Of a DNA stretch of 64,000 nucleotides, positions 9,860 to 19,210 are shown one piece after another (the stretch's first letter is position 1; each line of letters starts with the position of its first letter). A program made the position numbers and the translations under genes. Below the pieces are notes generated by a model. The model worked only from the letters and a program-made list of their open reading frames with translations. It was not told the DNA's origin and ran no database searches. Source of the DNA: Paracoccaceae bacterium (GTDB lineage Bacteria > Pseudomonadota > Alphaproteobacteria > Rhodobacterales > Rhodobacteraceae); NCBI GenBank assembly GCA_902606585.1, contig CACLGX010000001.1, positions 62,001 to 126,000 of the forward strand, given 5' to 3'.

Positions 9860-10703
9860 TCCGCAGGTTTTAGTTTCAACTGATTGGTTATTTAGCCGAT
9901 TGTCCGATCCTGAAATTCGAATCTTGGACGCCACTTGGTACCTCCCTAATATTGCTAGAGATGCACGGGCTGAATATGACGAGGCTCATATTCCAAATGC
10001 TAAATACTTCGATATTGATGATATTTCCGATCATCGTTCTGATTTACCTCATATGGTTCCACCTGTTGAAAAATTTATGTCTAAAGTCAGAAAGCTTGGC
10101 GTTGGGGATGGACATCAAATTATTATTTATGATTCTCACGGGCTCTTTTCAGCGGCTCGAGTAAGATGGCTATTTAATGTGATGGGCCAAAAAAATGTTG
10201 CTGTGCTGGATGGTGGGCTTCCTAAATGGTTAAGGGAGGGGAGACCCGTTGATGGTCGTCCATCTCTAATAAGAGATAGGCACATGTTTGTTAAATACCG
10301 TGAAGAAATGGTCAAAGATGTGACCCAAGTATCGTTGGCTTCAAAAATAGGTGATTATGAAATTCTTGATGCAAGATCGGCTGGACGGTTCAGAGGAGAT
10401 GAGCCAGAACCCAGACCTGGACTTCGGTCGGGGCATATACCGGGTTCGAAGAATATTTTTTACGGCGATCTTTTAAATGATAACGGTACTCTTAAATCCC
10501 AAAATGAGCTGATCAATCATTTTAAAGGCAAGGATATAAACTTAGAAAAACCGGCAATAACCACTTGTGGATCCGGTGTGACAGCAGCAATTATAAATTT
10601 AGCTCTGGATCGAATTGGAAAATCTGACCACTCGCTTTACGACGGCAGTTGGACTGAGTGGGGTATGTATCCAACTGTGCCTGTAGAAACGGGGGATACA
10701 TAA
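9849..10703 (+). CDS. sseA: 3-mercaptopyruvate sulfurtransferase (two-domain rhodanese)
   Basis: Transfers sulfur from 3-mercaptopyruvate to thiol or cyanide acceptors (cytoplasm). There are two rhodanese domains in 284 aa: the N-terminal (ILDATWYLP ... HIPNAKYFDIDDISD) is the inactive one, and the C-terminal carries the catalytic Cys240 in TTCGSGVTAA. CGSGVTA is the mercaptopyruvate-type loop, as opposed to the CRKGVTA type of thiosulfate sulfurtransferases. The stop overlaps the start of the next aminotransferase (TAATG). Confidence 0.92.
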   Translation: MENDPQVLVSTDWLFSRLSDPEIRILDATWYLPNIARDARAEYDEAHIPNAKYFDIDDISDHRSDLPHMVPPVEKFMSKVRKLGVGDGHQIIIYDSHGLFSAARVRWLFNVMGQKNVAVLDGGLPKWLREGRPVDGRPSLIRDRHMFVKYREEMVKDVTQVSLASKIGDYEILDARSAGRFRGDEPEPRPGLRSGHIPGSKNIFYGDLLNDNGTLKSQNELINHFKGKDINLEKPAITTCGSGVTAAIINLALDRIGKSDHSLYDGSWTEWGMYPTVPVETGDT

Positions 10704-11887
10704 TGTTCAATTCTTTGCAGCAACAACCTGCGGATAAAATTTTAGCTCTTATGCAGCTTTATAAAGACGATCCTCGGGAGAATAAAATTGATCTTGGCGT
10801 TGGTGTTTACAAAGACGCCTCAGGACAAACTCCAATAATGGACTCAATTAAAAAAGCTGAACATCTATTGTGGGAAACCCAAGAAACAAAGTCATATGTT
10901 GGCTTAACGGGTACCCCAGAGTTTTCTGAAGCTATGATTAATCTTCTCTTGGGAGATAAATTTGATAGAAACTTGATAGCTTCGGCTGCAACACCCGGTG
11001 GAACTGGAGCTGTACGGCAAGCTTTTGAGTTAGGTAAATTGGCCAACCCGGCCCTCAGGGTTTTTGTTTCGGATCCGACTTGGCCTAACCATCTTTCAAT
11101 TTTAAAATATTTAGGCATACCTGCCGAACCTTACCGATATTTTGACGCTAAGACACGTTCAGTTGATTTTCCTGCGATGATGGCAGATTTATCTAATGCA
11201 AGTGAAGGCGATATAATTTTGCTTCATGGTTGTTGTCACAACCCGACGGGCGCGAATCTAAAGGCCCCCGAGTGGGATGCGGTAATTGAACTTTTGCTTA
11301 AATCTGGGGCGACGCCAATGATAGATATTGCCTATCAAGGTTTTGGCGATGGTTTGGACGAAGACGCTGCCGGACTTAGAAAACTTGTGAGCAGTGTACC
11401 AGAAACAATTATAGCAGCTAGTTGTTCTAAAAATTTTGGTATTTACCGTGAGCGAACGGGTCTTTTAACGGTGGTATCACATAACAAAGATGCCCGGAAT
11501 TTACATCAGTCAACACTTGCTTTTTTAAACCGGCAAAATTTTTCTTTTCCACCTGACCATGGTGCGCGTCTGGTAACGATGGTTTTATCGGATAAAGACC
11601 TAAAAAGTGATTGGATAGAAGAACTTGAGACCGTCAGGAAGTCGATGCTTTCGCTACGTTCGCAATTAGCAAATGAATTACAGAAGGTATCCGGCTCAAA
11701 TCGATTTGGGTTTTTAGTTGATCACCGTGGTATGTTCTCAAGACTTGGAGCTTCTTCAGAACAAGTTAGTGCCTTGAGAGAAAAACATGGCATTTATATG
11801 GTAGGTGATAGTCGATTGAATATAGCGGGATTGAATTCTGATACTGTTCCAGTACTAGCAAAAGCAATAGTTGATTGTGGAATTTAG
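10703..11887 (+). CDS. Class I aromatic-amino-acid/aspartate aminotransferase
   Basis: PLP enzyme of about 394 aa in the AspC/TyrB group. It has DLGVGVYKD near the N-terminus, GTGAVRQAFELG, HGCCHNPTG, IDIAYQGFGDGLDEDA, the Schiff-base Lys243 in SCSKNFGIYRERTG, and the C-terminal substrate Arg region SRLNIAG. The ATG at 10703 is chosen (one-base overlap with sseA, GGGGG upstream) over an in-frame GTG/ATG at 10658 inside sseA. Likely donors are aspartate and aromatic amino acids. Aspartate aminotransferases can also act on cysteate, which is notable given the sulfolactate genes downstream (inference). Confidence 0.88.
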   Translation: MFNSLQQQPADKILALMQLYKDDPRENKIDLGVGVYKDASGQTPIMDSIKKAEHLLWETQETKSYVGLTGTPEFSEAMINLLLGDKFDRNLIASAATPGGTGAVRQAFELGKLANPALRVFVSDPTWPNHLSILKYLGIPAEPYRYFDAKTRSVDFPAMMADLSNASEGDIILLHGCCHNPTGANLKAPEWDAVIELLLKSGATPMIDIAYQGFGDGLDEDAAGLRKLVSSVPETIIAASCSKNFGIYRERTGLLTVVSHNKDARNLHQSTLAFLNRQNFSFPPDHGARLVTMVLSDKDLKSDWIEELETVRKSMLSLRSQLANELQKVSGSNRFGFLVDHRGMFSRLGASSEQVSALREKHGIYMVGDSRLNIAGLNSDTVPVLAKAIVDCGI

Positions 11888-11947
11888 ATAAGACTTTTAT
11901 TTTCAATCTTCGATAGAAAGTCTCAATTATGGATATTGGGTGGGTTG

Positions 11948-13543
11948 ATGGAGTTTGATTATGTTGTCGTAGGTGCTGGATCTTCTGGCTGTGTCGTTGC
12001 AAACAGGCTATCGCAATGTGGACGATACAGTGTTGCCCTAATTGAGGCAGGACCTCCAGACAATAATCCATGGATACATGTGCCAGTTGGATATTTCAGA
12101 ACGATGGGTAATCCAAAATCTGATTGGTGTTATAAAACTCAACCAGACCCTGGAATTGCTGGTAGGTCTATACCTTGGCCGAGAGGTCGGGTAATGGGTG
12201 GTTCAAGCTCAATAAACGGTCTTCTTTACGTACGCGGTCAGCCTAATGATTTTGATACTTGGTCTCAACTTGGTTGCTCTGGTTGGTCTTGGGATGAGGT
12301 CTTACCATATTTTAGGCTTTCGGAAAGTTGGAAGGGTAAAGGTGAAAGTAGCCTGAGAGGCAGAGAAGGCCCACTTTCTGTTCAGCCCTCGCGCATAAAG
12401 CGTACTATTGTCGATTACTGGGTTGAAGCTGCTGTGGCAGCTGGATATCGGCGTAATTACGACTATAATGGAATAACTCAAGAAGGCGTTGGCCACTTTC
12501 AATTAACGATGAAAGGTGGCCGTAGATGCTCAACGTCCGCAGCTTATATTACGCCGTTTAAAAGTAGAAATAATTTGCATATAATTACAAATGCTCAGAC
12601 TAAAAAAATTAATATTGTCGATGGCAGGGCTGTTTCAGTTGAAATTTCGTCAAAGAGAAATTTAGGCCCAGTAACTGCAAAAAAAGAAATCATTGTCTGT
12701 GCTGGTTCAATTGGGTCGCCTCAAATTCTTTTACTTTCAGGAATTGGTCCTGCTGAAGAACTTCAGAATTTTGGAATAAACGTGGTCAGCAACCTCGTGG
12801 GAGTCGGTAAAAATTTACAGGATCATCTGCAAGCCAGGCCTGTATTCAAAACAGACTTGACTACTATAAATAACGAAACGAATAATTATTTCAAAAAAGC
12901 TTTGATCGGATTACAGTATATTTTAACTCAAAGTGGTCCAATGACAATGGCTGCAAGTTTGGGAACTGGCTTTCTTAGAACTGAAAGTCACTTGGAAACG
13001 CCCGATATTCAATTTCATATCCAGCCCTTTAGTGCTGATATGCCTTCAACAAGAACACATTCTTTTTCAGCGTTCACGGCCTCTGTGCTTCAATTAAGAC
13101 CCGAAAGCACAGGCTTTCTCACTTTAAAGTCTCCAAATTACAATGATCATCCTGACATACACCCAAATTATTTAGCAACGGACACTGATTGCAAGACAAT
13201 CGTGAAAGCTGTGCAAATGGCCAGAAGAATTGTTGAATATGAGCCCTTGAAGAAGCATGTTTTAGAGGAGTATGCTCCAGGAGGCGATGTGGCTTTTGAT
13301 GATGAACAAGCAACTTTAGATTGGGTTCGGCAGACTGCTGTTACCATATATCACCCCACAGGTACGTGTAAAATGGGAACGGATGAGATGTCGGTCGTAA
13401 ATCCGTCTTTAAAGGTGAGAGGTGTTGACTGTTTGCGTGTCGCTGATGCGTCAATCATGCCCAAAATCACTAGCGGTAACACAAACGCACCTGCCATAAT
13501 GATTGGCGAAAAAGCGAGTGATTTAATTTTACAGGAGGCCTAG
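11948..13543 (+). CDS. GMC-family FAD oxidoreductase (choline/alcohol dehydrogenase type)
   Basis: 531-aa flavoprotein of the glucose-methanol-choline family. Visible are the N-terminal Rossmann motif VVGAGSSGCVVANRL, the GMC signature PRGRVMGGSSSINGLLYVRG, the second signature GSIGSPQILLLSGIGP, and the C-terminal active-site region IYHPTGTCKMG with GNTNAPAIMIGEKASDLI. It oxidises an unidentified alcohol. It begins 60 nt after the aminotransferase and is followed 6 nt later by DUF475, so it sits at the head of the sulfonate run. Whether it acts on a sulfonated polyol is not known. Confidence 0.88.
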   Translation: MEFDYVVVGAGSSGCVVANRLSQCGRYSVALIEAGPPDNNPWIHVPVGYFRTMGNPKSDWCYKTQPDPGIAGRSIPWPRGRVMGGSSSINGLLYVRGQPNDFDTWSQLGCSGWSWDEVLPYFRLSESWKGKGESSLRGREGPLSVQPSRIKRTIVDYWVEAAVAAGYRRNYDYNGITQEGVGHFQLTMKGGRRCSTSAAYITPFKSRNNLHIITNAQTKKINIVDGRAVSVEISSKRNLGPVTAKKEIIVCAGSIGSPQILLLSGIGPAEELQNFGINVVSNLVGVGKNLQDHLQARPVFKTDLTTINNETNNYFKKALIGLQYILTQSGPMTMAASLGTGFLRTESHLETPDIQFHIQPFSADMPSTRTHSFSAFTASVLQLRPESTGFLTLKSPNYNDHPDIHPNYLATDTDCKTIVKAVQMARRIVEYEPLKKHVLEEYAPGGDVAFDDEQATLDWVRQTAVTIYHPTGTCKMGTDEMSVVNPSLKVRGVDCLRVADASIMPKITSGNTNAPAIMIGEKASDLILQEA

Positions 13544-13549
13544 CCGCAA

Positions 13550-14602
13550 ATGTCTCAACAAAGATCAGTAGTTTCCTATCTCAGGTGGCCATTAATTATC
13601 ACATTTGCCGGCTTAGTCTTGTCAGCTTGGTTAGGGTGGGAAACAGAAAAAACACTGAGTGCAGTTTTTTCATTTTTGCTAGTTGGGACAGTTTTAGCAG
13701 CGCTGGAAATTGCTCTGTCTTTTGATAATGCAATAGTAAATGCCAATAAATTAGTCGAGATGACACCTATCTGGCGAAAAAGATTTTTAACTTGGGGTAT
13801 ACTCATAGCTGTCTTTGGGATGCGTATAGTTTTCCCAGTAGCTATCGTTGCGACATTTGCTTGGATAAATCCTTTTGCAGCGGTGCACTTGGCGCTTTCA
13901 GATCCAGACGATTATTCGCATATTATTCATAAGTCACACAGCTCAATTGCAGCTTTCGGTGGAACATTTTTAATAATGGTTTCGCTCAAGTTTTTTATAG
14001 ATGAGGGCAAATCTGTTGATTGGATAGTTGGTCTAGAAAGAAACCTAAGGAAGTGGGGTTCAATCCAAGGGTTTGAAATTGCTCTCGTCCTATTGATTAT
14101 TTCATTTATGTCTCAAGTGGTTAATGAAAACCAGCAGGCTTCATTTCTTCTTTCAGCTATTTCTGGTTTGTTGGTCTTTACTCTTGTAGATGGGCTAGGC
14201 AGTTTTCTTGACGATTATTCAAATAGTGGAACCAATATGGGCGCTCGAGGTGGTCTAGGTGCATTTTTATACTTGGAAGTACTTGACGCCAGTTTTTCAT
14301 TTGATGGTGTTATTGGAGCCTTTGCATTAACAACAAACATAATTTTAATAGCCATAGGTCTTGGAATTGGCGCGATGTATGTTCGTGCGATGACTATAAT
14401 GTTGGTCGAAAAAGGTACCCTTCAACAATTTAGATACCTTGAGCATGGAGCTTTTTACTCAATTTTTGCTCTTTCCATAATCATGTTTGCCCAATCAATC
14501 ATTGAGGTTCCTGAAACTATCACTGGAGCCATTGGAGCAGTAATTATTGGGTTATCCCTATATTCATCCGTTCGATACAACAAAAAAGAGCAGACGCTCT
14601 AA
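13550..14602 (+). CDS. DUF475 / TerC-like integral membrane protein
   Basis: 350-aa polytopic membrane protein with about nine to ten hydrophobic segments. It carries two inverted copies of the acidic membrane motif of the TerC superfamily: EIALSFDNAIVNA near residue 55 and EVLDASFSFDGVIGAFA near residue 245. This matches the DUF475 family. TerC relatives include metal-ion (for example manganese) exporters, but DUF475 itself has no settled function. Its placement 6 nt after a GMC oxidoreductase and 15 nt before hpsN suggests co-transcription with DHPS catabolism; a role in moving sulfite or a metal would be speculation. Confidence 0.85.
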   Translation: MSQQRSVVSYLRWPLIITFAGLVLSAWLGWETEKTLSAVFSFLLVGTVLAALEIALSFDNAIVNANKLVEMTPIWRKRFLTWGILIAVFGMRIVFPVAIVATFAWINPFAAVHLALSDPDDYSHIIHKSHSSIAAFGGTFLIMVSLKFFIDEGKSVDWIVGLERNLRKWGSIQGFEIALVLLIISFMSQVVNENQQASFLLSAISGLLVFTLVDGLGSFLDDYSNSGTNMGARGGLGAFLYLEVLDASFSFDGVIGAFALTTNIILIAIGLGIGAMYVRAMTIMLVEKGTLQQFRYLEHGAFYSIFALSIIMFAQSIIEVPETITGAIGAVIIGLSLYSSVRYNKKEQTL

Positions 14603-14617
14603 ACAGGAGACACAAAT

Positions 14618-15925
14618 ATGTCACGAGTTTACCTAAAGAAGGCACAACTAACACCAAAAACAAATGCCTCAGAGGTTCATGAAACAGTAAAAAATATTCT
14701 TGCAGATATCGAGAGTGGTGGTGATGCAACGGCCAAAGAATATGCGTCCAAATTCCATCAGTATCAAGGTGATATAATCTTAACGGATGATGAAATAAAC
14801 GCGGCAAGTCACTTAGTACCAGAAAAGTTAAAAAGCGATATCAAGTTTGCTCATGACAATGTGAAACGCTTTGCAGAACGGCAGAAGGAAACTTTAAAAA
14901 ACACTGAAATTGAAATTCATCCTGGATTTGTAACTGGTCAAAAGGTTATTCCAGTTGATGCAGCTGGGTGTTATGTTCCTGGTGGTCGTTATAGCCATAT
15001 TGCCAGTGCAATAATGACCGTAACAACCGCAAAAGTTGCTGGCTGTAAATTTATTACGGCGTGTTCACCGCCTAAGCCAAATGTTGGCGTTGCTCCGGCT
15101 ATTATTTATGCCGCTCATATATGCGGTGCCAACAAAATAATGGCCATGGGGGGCGTTCAGGGAGTTGCTTCCATGACTTACGGTTTATTTGGACTGCCGC
15201 AGGCAAATATTTTAGTTGGGCCTGGCAATCAGTTTGTAGCTGAGGCAAAACGTATCCTATTTGGGCGAGTTGGAATAGATATGATAGCTGGTCCCACTGA
15301 TAGTTTGATTTTGGCAGATGCAACTGCTGATCCATTTATTGTAGCAACAGATTTAGTGTCGCAAGCAGAACATGGGTATAATTCACCTGTCTGGTTGGTT
15401 ACGGATAACGAAACGCTAGCGAATAATGTGATGAATTTGGTTCCAAAGTTGATTGATGACCTGCCTGAGACTAACCGAGAAAATGCAACTGTGGCCTGGC
15501 GGGATTATGCGGAGGTAATTGTTTGTGGGAATAGGGAAGAAATGGCTTCTTGTTCTGATGAATATGCACCTGAACATCTTACGGTTCAGGCTGATGACCT
15601 TGATTGGTGGCTTGAACGCCTGACATGTTATGGCTCATTATTTTTAGGAGAGGAAACAACTGTTTCTTATGGTGACAAGGCTGCGGGAACTAACCATGTT
15701 TTGCCCACTTCAAGAGCTGCAAATTATACTGGTGGTTTGAGCGTCCACAAATATATGAAGATAGTGACATATCAAAGAGCAACCAGAGAGGGATCAAAAC
15801 CGATTGCTGAAGCTACGGCCAGAATTTCTCGGTTAGAGGGGATGGAGGGTCATGCGCGGGCTGCAGATGTTAGGTTAGCTAAATTTTTTCCTTATGAGGA
15901 GTTTGATTTAACTGCTAATGGATAG
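14618..15925 (+). CDS. hpsN: Sulfopropanediol 3-dehydrogenase (HisD-like)
   Basis: 435-aa member of the histidinol-dehydrogenase fold: GCYVPGGRYSH, MAMGGVQGVASMTYG, VGPGNQFVAEAKR, AGPTDSLILAD, SQAEHGYNSP and the metal/active-site segment EYAPEHLTV. HpsN oxidises (R)-DHPS in two NAD+-dependent steps to (R)-3-sulfolactate. It is preferred over true HisD because the motif is AGPTDS rather than AGPSE, and the genes that follow are HpsO-like, HpsP-like and SuyAB, with no histidine genes nearby (hisG is 21 kb away). Strong AGGAG upstream of ATG; start of gene is 15 nt after DUF475. Confidence 0.85.
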   Translation: MSRVYLKKAQLTPKTNASEVHETVKNILADIESGGDATAKEYASKFHQYQGDIILTDDEINAASHLVPEKLKSDIKFAHDNVKRFAERQKETLKNTEIEIHPGFVTGQKVIPVDAAGCYVPGGRYSHIASAIMTVTTAKVAGCKFITACSPPKPNVGVAPAIIYAAHICGANKIMAMGGVQGVASMTYGLFGLPQANILVGPGNQFVAEAKRILFGRVGIDMIAGPTDSLILADATADPFIVATDLVSQAEHGYNSPVWLVTDNETLANNVMNLVPKLIDDLPETNRENATVAWRDYAEVIVCGNREEMASCSDEYAPEHLTVQADDLDWWLERLTCYGSLFLGEETTVSYGDKAAGTNHVLPTSRAANYTGGLSVHKYMKIVTYQRATREGSKPIAEATARISRLEGMEGHARAADVRLAKFFPYEEFDLTANG

Positions 15926-16679
15926 ATTTGATTCATTATTTGACCTGTCTAAAAAAGTTGCTGTTGTGACGGGTGCAAGTTCTGGGCTGGGTCGTCGCGC
16001 GGCCGAGGTGCTTGCTTTGGCTGGGGCTAAAGTTGTCGGTGTGGCTAGGCGAAAAGAGGTTTTGGAAAATTTAGCGTTGGAATTGGGGAAAAATTTCTCT
16101 TATATTTCTGCAGATATTTCTGATCGTAGTCTCTTGGGAGACTTGAGCTTAGAAATAAATAGCAAGTTTGGTCCACCAGATATTCTGGTCCATGCGGCTG
16201 GAGTTAATACTCGGCAAACAGCTGATGAAGTAACCGATCTTGGATGGGATCAAACGATTTCATTAAATCTCTCAACACCATTTTTTTTAACCCAACTTCT
16301 TGTTCCTGAAATGAAAAGGAAAGGCTGGGGAAGAATTGTAAATTTTGCGTCGGTTCAAACCACTAGGGCATTTCCCGGTGGAATAGCTTATGGTGCTTCA
16401 AAAGGTGCAATAGGACAGCTTACGAGAGCAATGGCCGAAGCTTGGTCATCCCACGGCATTTGTGTGAATGCCATTGGTCCAGGGTTTTTTCCTACAGAAT
16501 TAACTCAAGTAGTTTTTGAAGATGCAGCACGATCCAACAGAAATGCTGATCAGACCTGTATTGGAAGAAATGGCGAGATGGAGGATTTAGATGGTCCTTT
16601 GCTTTTTCTTTGTTCTGAGGCTTTCAGTTATGTTACTGGCCAGGTTCTCATGGTTGATGGGGGGTTCACAGCAAAATGA
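15918..16679 (+). CDS. hpsO: SDR dehydrogenase, probable DHPS 2-dehydrogenase
   Basis: 253-aa SDR with VTGASSGLGRRAAE (cofactor site), HAAGVN in place of NNAG, catalytic Tyr/Lys in AYGASKGAIGQL, and the usual VNAIGPGFF and C-terminal GQVLMVDGGFT. In characterised DHPS clusters HpsO and HpsP interconvert DHPS enantiomers through the 2-oxo compound so that only one reaches HpsN. Assignment rests on the position between hpsN (8-nt overlap) and the next dehydrogenase (4-nt ATGA overlap), not on residues specific to HpsO. It could be a gluconate 5-dehydrogenase-like SDR by sequence alone. Confidence 0.7.
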   Translation: MDRFDSLFDLSKKVAVVTGASSGLGRRAAEVLALAGAKVVGVARRKEVLENLALELGKNFSYISADISDRSLLGDLSLEINSKFGPPDILVHAAGVNTRQTADEVTDLGWDQTISLNLSTPFFLTQLLVPEMKRKGWGRIVNFASVQTTRAFPGGIAYGASKGAIGQLTRAMAEAWSSHGICVNAIGPGFFPTELTQVVFEDAARSNRNADQTCIGRNGEMEDLDGPLLFLCSEAFSYVTGQVLMVDGGFTAK

Positions 16680-17656
16680 AGGCACTTGTTTATGTCGGAG
16701 AGGAAAAATTAGATTTCCGTGAAGTCGCTGACCCAGTTGTAAACTCTGGCGAGCAATTAATAAAAGTTGATAGCGCCGGCATCTGTGGTTCTGACATGCA
16801 TGCTTACCTTGGCTATGATGAGCGCAGGCCTGCTCCTTTGATATTAGGTCATGAAGCAGCTGGCATTATTTTGGGTGGAGATCGTGATGGAGAAAGAGTT
16901 GCAATTAATCCGCTCGTGACTTGCATGAAGTGCCAGGCTTGTACTTCCGGTCGTGAAAATATTTGTTCAAAGCGTCAAATTATCTCAATGGCTCCTCGCG
17001 AGGGCACTTTTGCAGAGATGGTATCAGTTCCTGAAGTTAATTTAGTAAGTATACCTTTAGACATTCCATTAGAAAAAGCTGCCTTAACTGAACCACTAGC
17101 TGTAAGCTGGCATGCTTCTAGGCTAGCAATTGAGGCTTTACATTCGAGTATGGATAGAAATGTTTTAATTATAGGTGGAGGTGCAATAGGTTTGGCTTCG
17201 GCCCTTGCCTTTAAAGCCATGGAAATTGAAAACATAGTATTAGTCGAACCTAATACTATTAGGAGAAAGTACCTTAATGACAACTGTAACGTAGTCGCTG
17301 TCGAAAAAGTTAATGAGTTATTTTCGATTGTTGTCGATGCAGTTGGGTTTAAAAAAACCCGTAAGTTAGCATCTGAAAAAGTATCTCCAGGTGGAATAAT
17401 TACCCATATAGGATTAGGTGAAGATTTAGGTGGAATTGATGTCAGGAGGATTACTCTTCAAGAAGTCAGTTTTATTGGTACGTACACATATACAGCACAA
17501 GATTTCAAAAACACTGCTAAAGCGATTTTTGATGGCCGTCTTGGTCCATTAGATTGGATTGAAAGAAGACCTCTTTCAGAAGGAACCAGAGCTTTTAGTG
17601 AGATAAGGGAGGGGAAAGTAGCCTCTCCTAAAATTGTACTTAGTCCCAGTGATTAA
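16676..17656 (+). CDS. hpsP: Zinc-type medium-chain dehydrogenase, probable DHPS 2-dehydrogenase
   Basis: 326-aa MDR-family alcohol dehydrogenase. Catalytic zinc ligands appear in AGICGSDMHAY and GHEAAG, the structural zinc cluster in CMKCQACTSGRENIC (four Cys), and the NAD-binding GGGAIGLASALA near residue 165. It is slightly shorter than many MDRs (about 340). Translationally coupled to the preceding SDR by ATGA. Role as HpsP (partner in DHPS enantiomer interconversion) is inferred from the hpsN-hpsO-x-suyAB order. Without the context it would be called a sorbitol/galactitol dehydrogenase-like enzyme. Confidence 0.7.
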   Translation: MKALVYVGEEKLDFREVADPVVNSGEQLIKVDSAGICGSDMHAYLGYDERRPAPLILGHEAAGIILGGDRDGERVAINPLVTCMKCQACTSGRENICSKRQIISMAPREGTFAEMVSVPEVNLVSIPLDIPLEKAALTEPLAVSWHASRLAIEALHSSMDRNVLIIGGGAIGLASALAFKAMEIENIVLVEPNTIRRKYLNDNCNVVAVEKVNELFSIVVDAVGFKKTRKLASEKVSPGGIITHIGLGEDLGGIDVRRITLQEVSFIGTYTYTAQDFKNTAKAIFDGRLGPLDWIERRPLSEGTRAFSEIREGKVASPKIVLSPSD

Positions 17657-17674
17657 TAAAAATAGGAGAGAAAT

Positions 17675-17965
17675 ATGTCGAATATACCGCATCTTTTAGT
17701 TCACGATCATGAAGATAATGTTGGTGTTGTCGTGGTCGAAGGCTTAACGGCTGGAACTGAAATGTTTTGCTGCGTTACGCACGATAATTCAACCTTTACG
17801 CTTACTTCGGGTGCAGATGTACCGATTGGGCACAAGATAGCTCTAAAAGATTTAAAGGACGGTGATACTGCAGTTAAATATGGGGAAGATATTGGCAAAA
17901 TAATAGCTGATATCCCTAAAGGTGGACATGTTCATACACACAATTGCAAAACCAAACGCTGGTAA
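17675..17965 (+). CDS. suyA: (R)-sulfolactate sulfo-lyase, small subunit
   Basis: 96-aa SAF-domain protein of the UxaA N-terminal type ([19 protein letters not shown] ... [25 protein letters not shown] ... [11 protein letters not shown]). SuyA pairs with SuyB to cleave 3-sulfolactate to pyruvate and sulfite. The split into a ~96-aa and a ~393-aa subunit is the SuyAB arrangement; the sugar-acid dehydratase UxaA is usually one chain. Preceded by AGGAG and 18 nt after hpsP. Confidence 0.85.
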   Translation: MSNIPHLLVHDHEDNVGVVVVEGLTAGTEMFCCVTHDNSTFTLTSGADVPIGHKIALKDLKDGDTAVKYGEDIGKIIADIPKGGHVHTHNCKTKRW

Positions 17966-17975
17966 GGAAAGAAAA

Positions 17976-19157
17976 ATGGCATCAAAATATTCAAATATAA
18001 CAGTTAAGGGCTTTCGTAGAGAAAACGGGCGTGTTGGCGTTAGGAACCATGTTTTAATACTCCCAGTCGATGACATTTCGAATGCAGCGTGTGAAGCTGT
18101 AGCCAATAATGTAAAAGGTACTATGGCAATTCCTCATGCATACGGTCGGCTGCAATTTGGGGAAGATTTGGAAGTACATTTTCGCACAATGATTGGTACT
18201 GGCAGCAACGCGAATGTTCATTCAGTTGTTGTAATTGGAATTGAACCTGATTGGACAAAACGAATTGCTGATGGAATTCGTGAGACTGGTAAAGAAGTTG
18301 CGGAATTCTCAATTGAGCAAAAAGGTGATTTTGAAACTATAAGAGCGGCTAGCTGGGCTGCAAAAGACTTTGTTCATAAAGCGACTGAGGTACAACGAGA
18401 AGAATGTTCTATTTCAGAACTCTGGGTTTCTACAAAATGTGGTGAGAGTGATACGACGACTGGCCTGGGTTCATGTCCCACGGTTGGCAACATGTATGAC
18501 AAGCTTTTACCAGAAGGAATTACTGGATTTTTCGGGGAAACATCAGAAATAACTGGTGCAGAGCATATTTGTCAAAAGCGAGCTATCAGTGAGGAAGTCG
18601 GTGAGCGTTGGTATAAGATGTGGAAAGCTTACCAAGATGATGTTATTTTTGCCCATCAAACAGATGATCTTTCTGACAGTCAGCCAACCAAGGGTAACAT
18701 ACTTGGTGGGTTAACTACGATTGAAGAAAAAGCTTTGGGTAATTTAGAAAAAATTGGCAGAACATCTCAATACATAGATATTTTATATCCTGCAGAACAA
18801 CCCAACTCAGGAAAAGGTTTGTATTTTATGGATAGCTCATCAGCAGCTGCAGAATGTGTGACCCTTATGGCAGCAGGCGGGGCTGTTATACATACATTTC
18901 CAACGGGGCAGGGCAACGTAGTAGGAAACCCGATTGTACCTGTTATCAAAATAACTGCTAATCCAAGAACTGTCAGAACCATGGGCGAACATATTGATGT
19001 TGATGTGTCTGGAATTCTTCGGCGAGATCAAACAATCGACGAAGCAGGCGATGCTCTCATAGAAATGATCCGAAGAACAGCAAATGGTAGAAACACTGCG
19101 GCAGAAGCACTTGGTCACCGTGAATTTTCTATGACAAAACTATATAGAAGTGCTTAG
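17976..19157 (+). CDS. suyB: (R)-sulfolactate sulfo-lyase, large subunit
   Basis: About 393 aa, UxaA/altronate-dehydratase catalytic family: [72 protein letters not shown], and [19 protein letters not shown]. It carries out the desulfonation step with SuyA (cytoplasm). The frame is open upstream to 17922, inside suyA, but the ATG at 17976 with AAGGAAAG in front is the sensible start, 10 nt after suyA. Sulfolactate rather than altronate is supported by hpsN and comC on either side. Confidence 0.87.
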   Translation: MASKYSNITVKGFRRENGRVGVRNHVLILPVDDISNAACEAVANNVKGTMAIPHAYGRLQFGEDLEVHFRTMIGTGSNANVHSVVVIGIEPDWTKRIADGIRETGKEVAEFSIEQKGDFETIRAASWAAKDFVHKATEVQREECSISELWVSTKCGESDTTTGLGSCPTVGNMYDKLLPEGITGFFGETSEITGAEHICQKRAISEEVGERWYKMWKAYQDDVIFAHQTDDLSDSQPTKGNILGGLTTIEEKALGNLEKIGRTSQYIDILYPAEQPNSGKGLYFMDSSSAAAECVTLMAAGGAVIHTFPTGQGNVVGNPIVPVIKITANPRTVRTMGEHIDVDVSGILRRDQTIDEAGDALIEMIRRTANGRNTAAEALGHREFSMTKLYRSA

Positions 19158-19171
19158 ATGAGTTAAATTTG

Positions 19172-19190
19172 GTGGCTGCTTTGCAGCCAC
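19172..19190 (+). repeat. Perfect RNA hairpin between suyB and comC
   Basis: GTGGCTGC and GCAGCCAC form an 8-bp perfect stem with a 3-nt loop 15 nt after the suyB stop. No T-run follows, so it is not a standard intrinsic terminator. It may protect the 3' end of the upstream mRNA or mark a processing site within the operon. Confidence 0.6.
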
Positions 19191-19210
19191 TAATTAACAA
19201 GAGGTTTCAA

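Noticed and set aside
14618..15925. Histidinol dehydrogenase (hisD) for histidine synthesis
   Set aside because: Linked to hpsO/hpsP/suyAB genes, not to his genes, and the motif AGPTDS fits the HpsN-type branch better.
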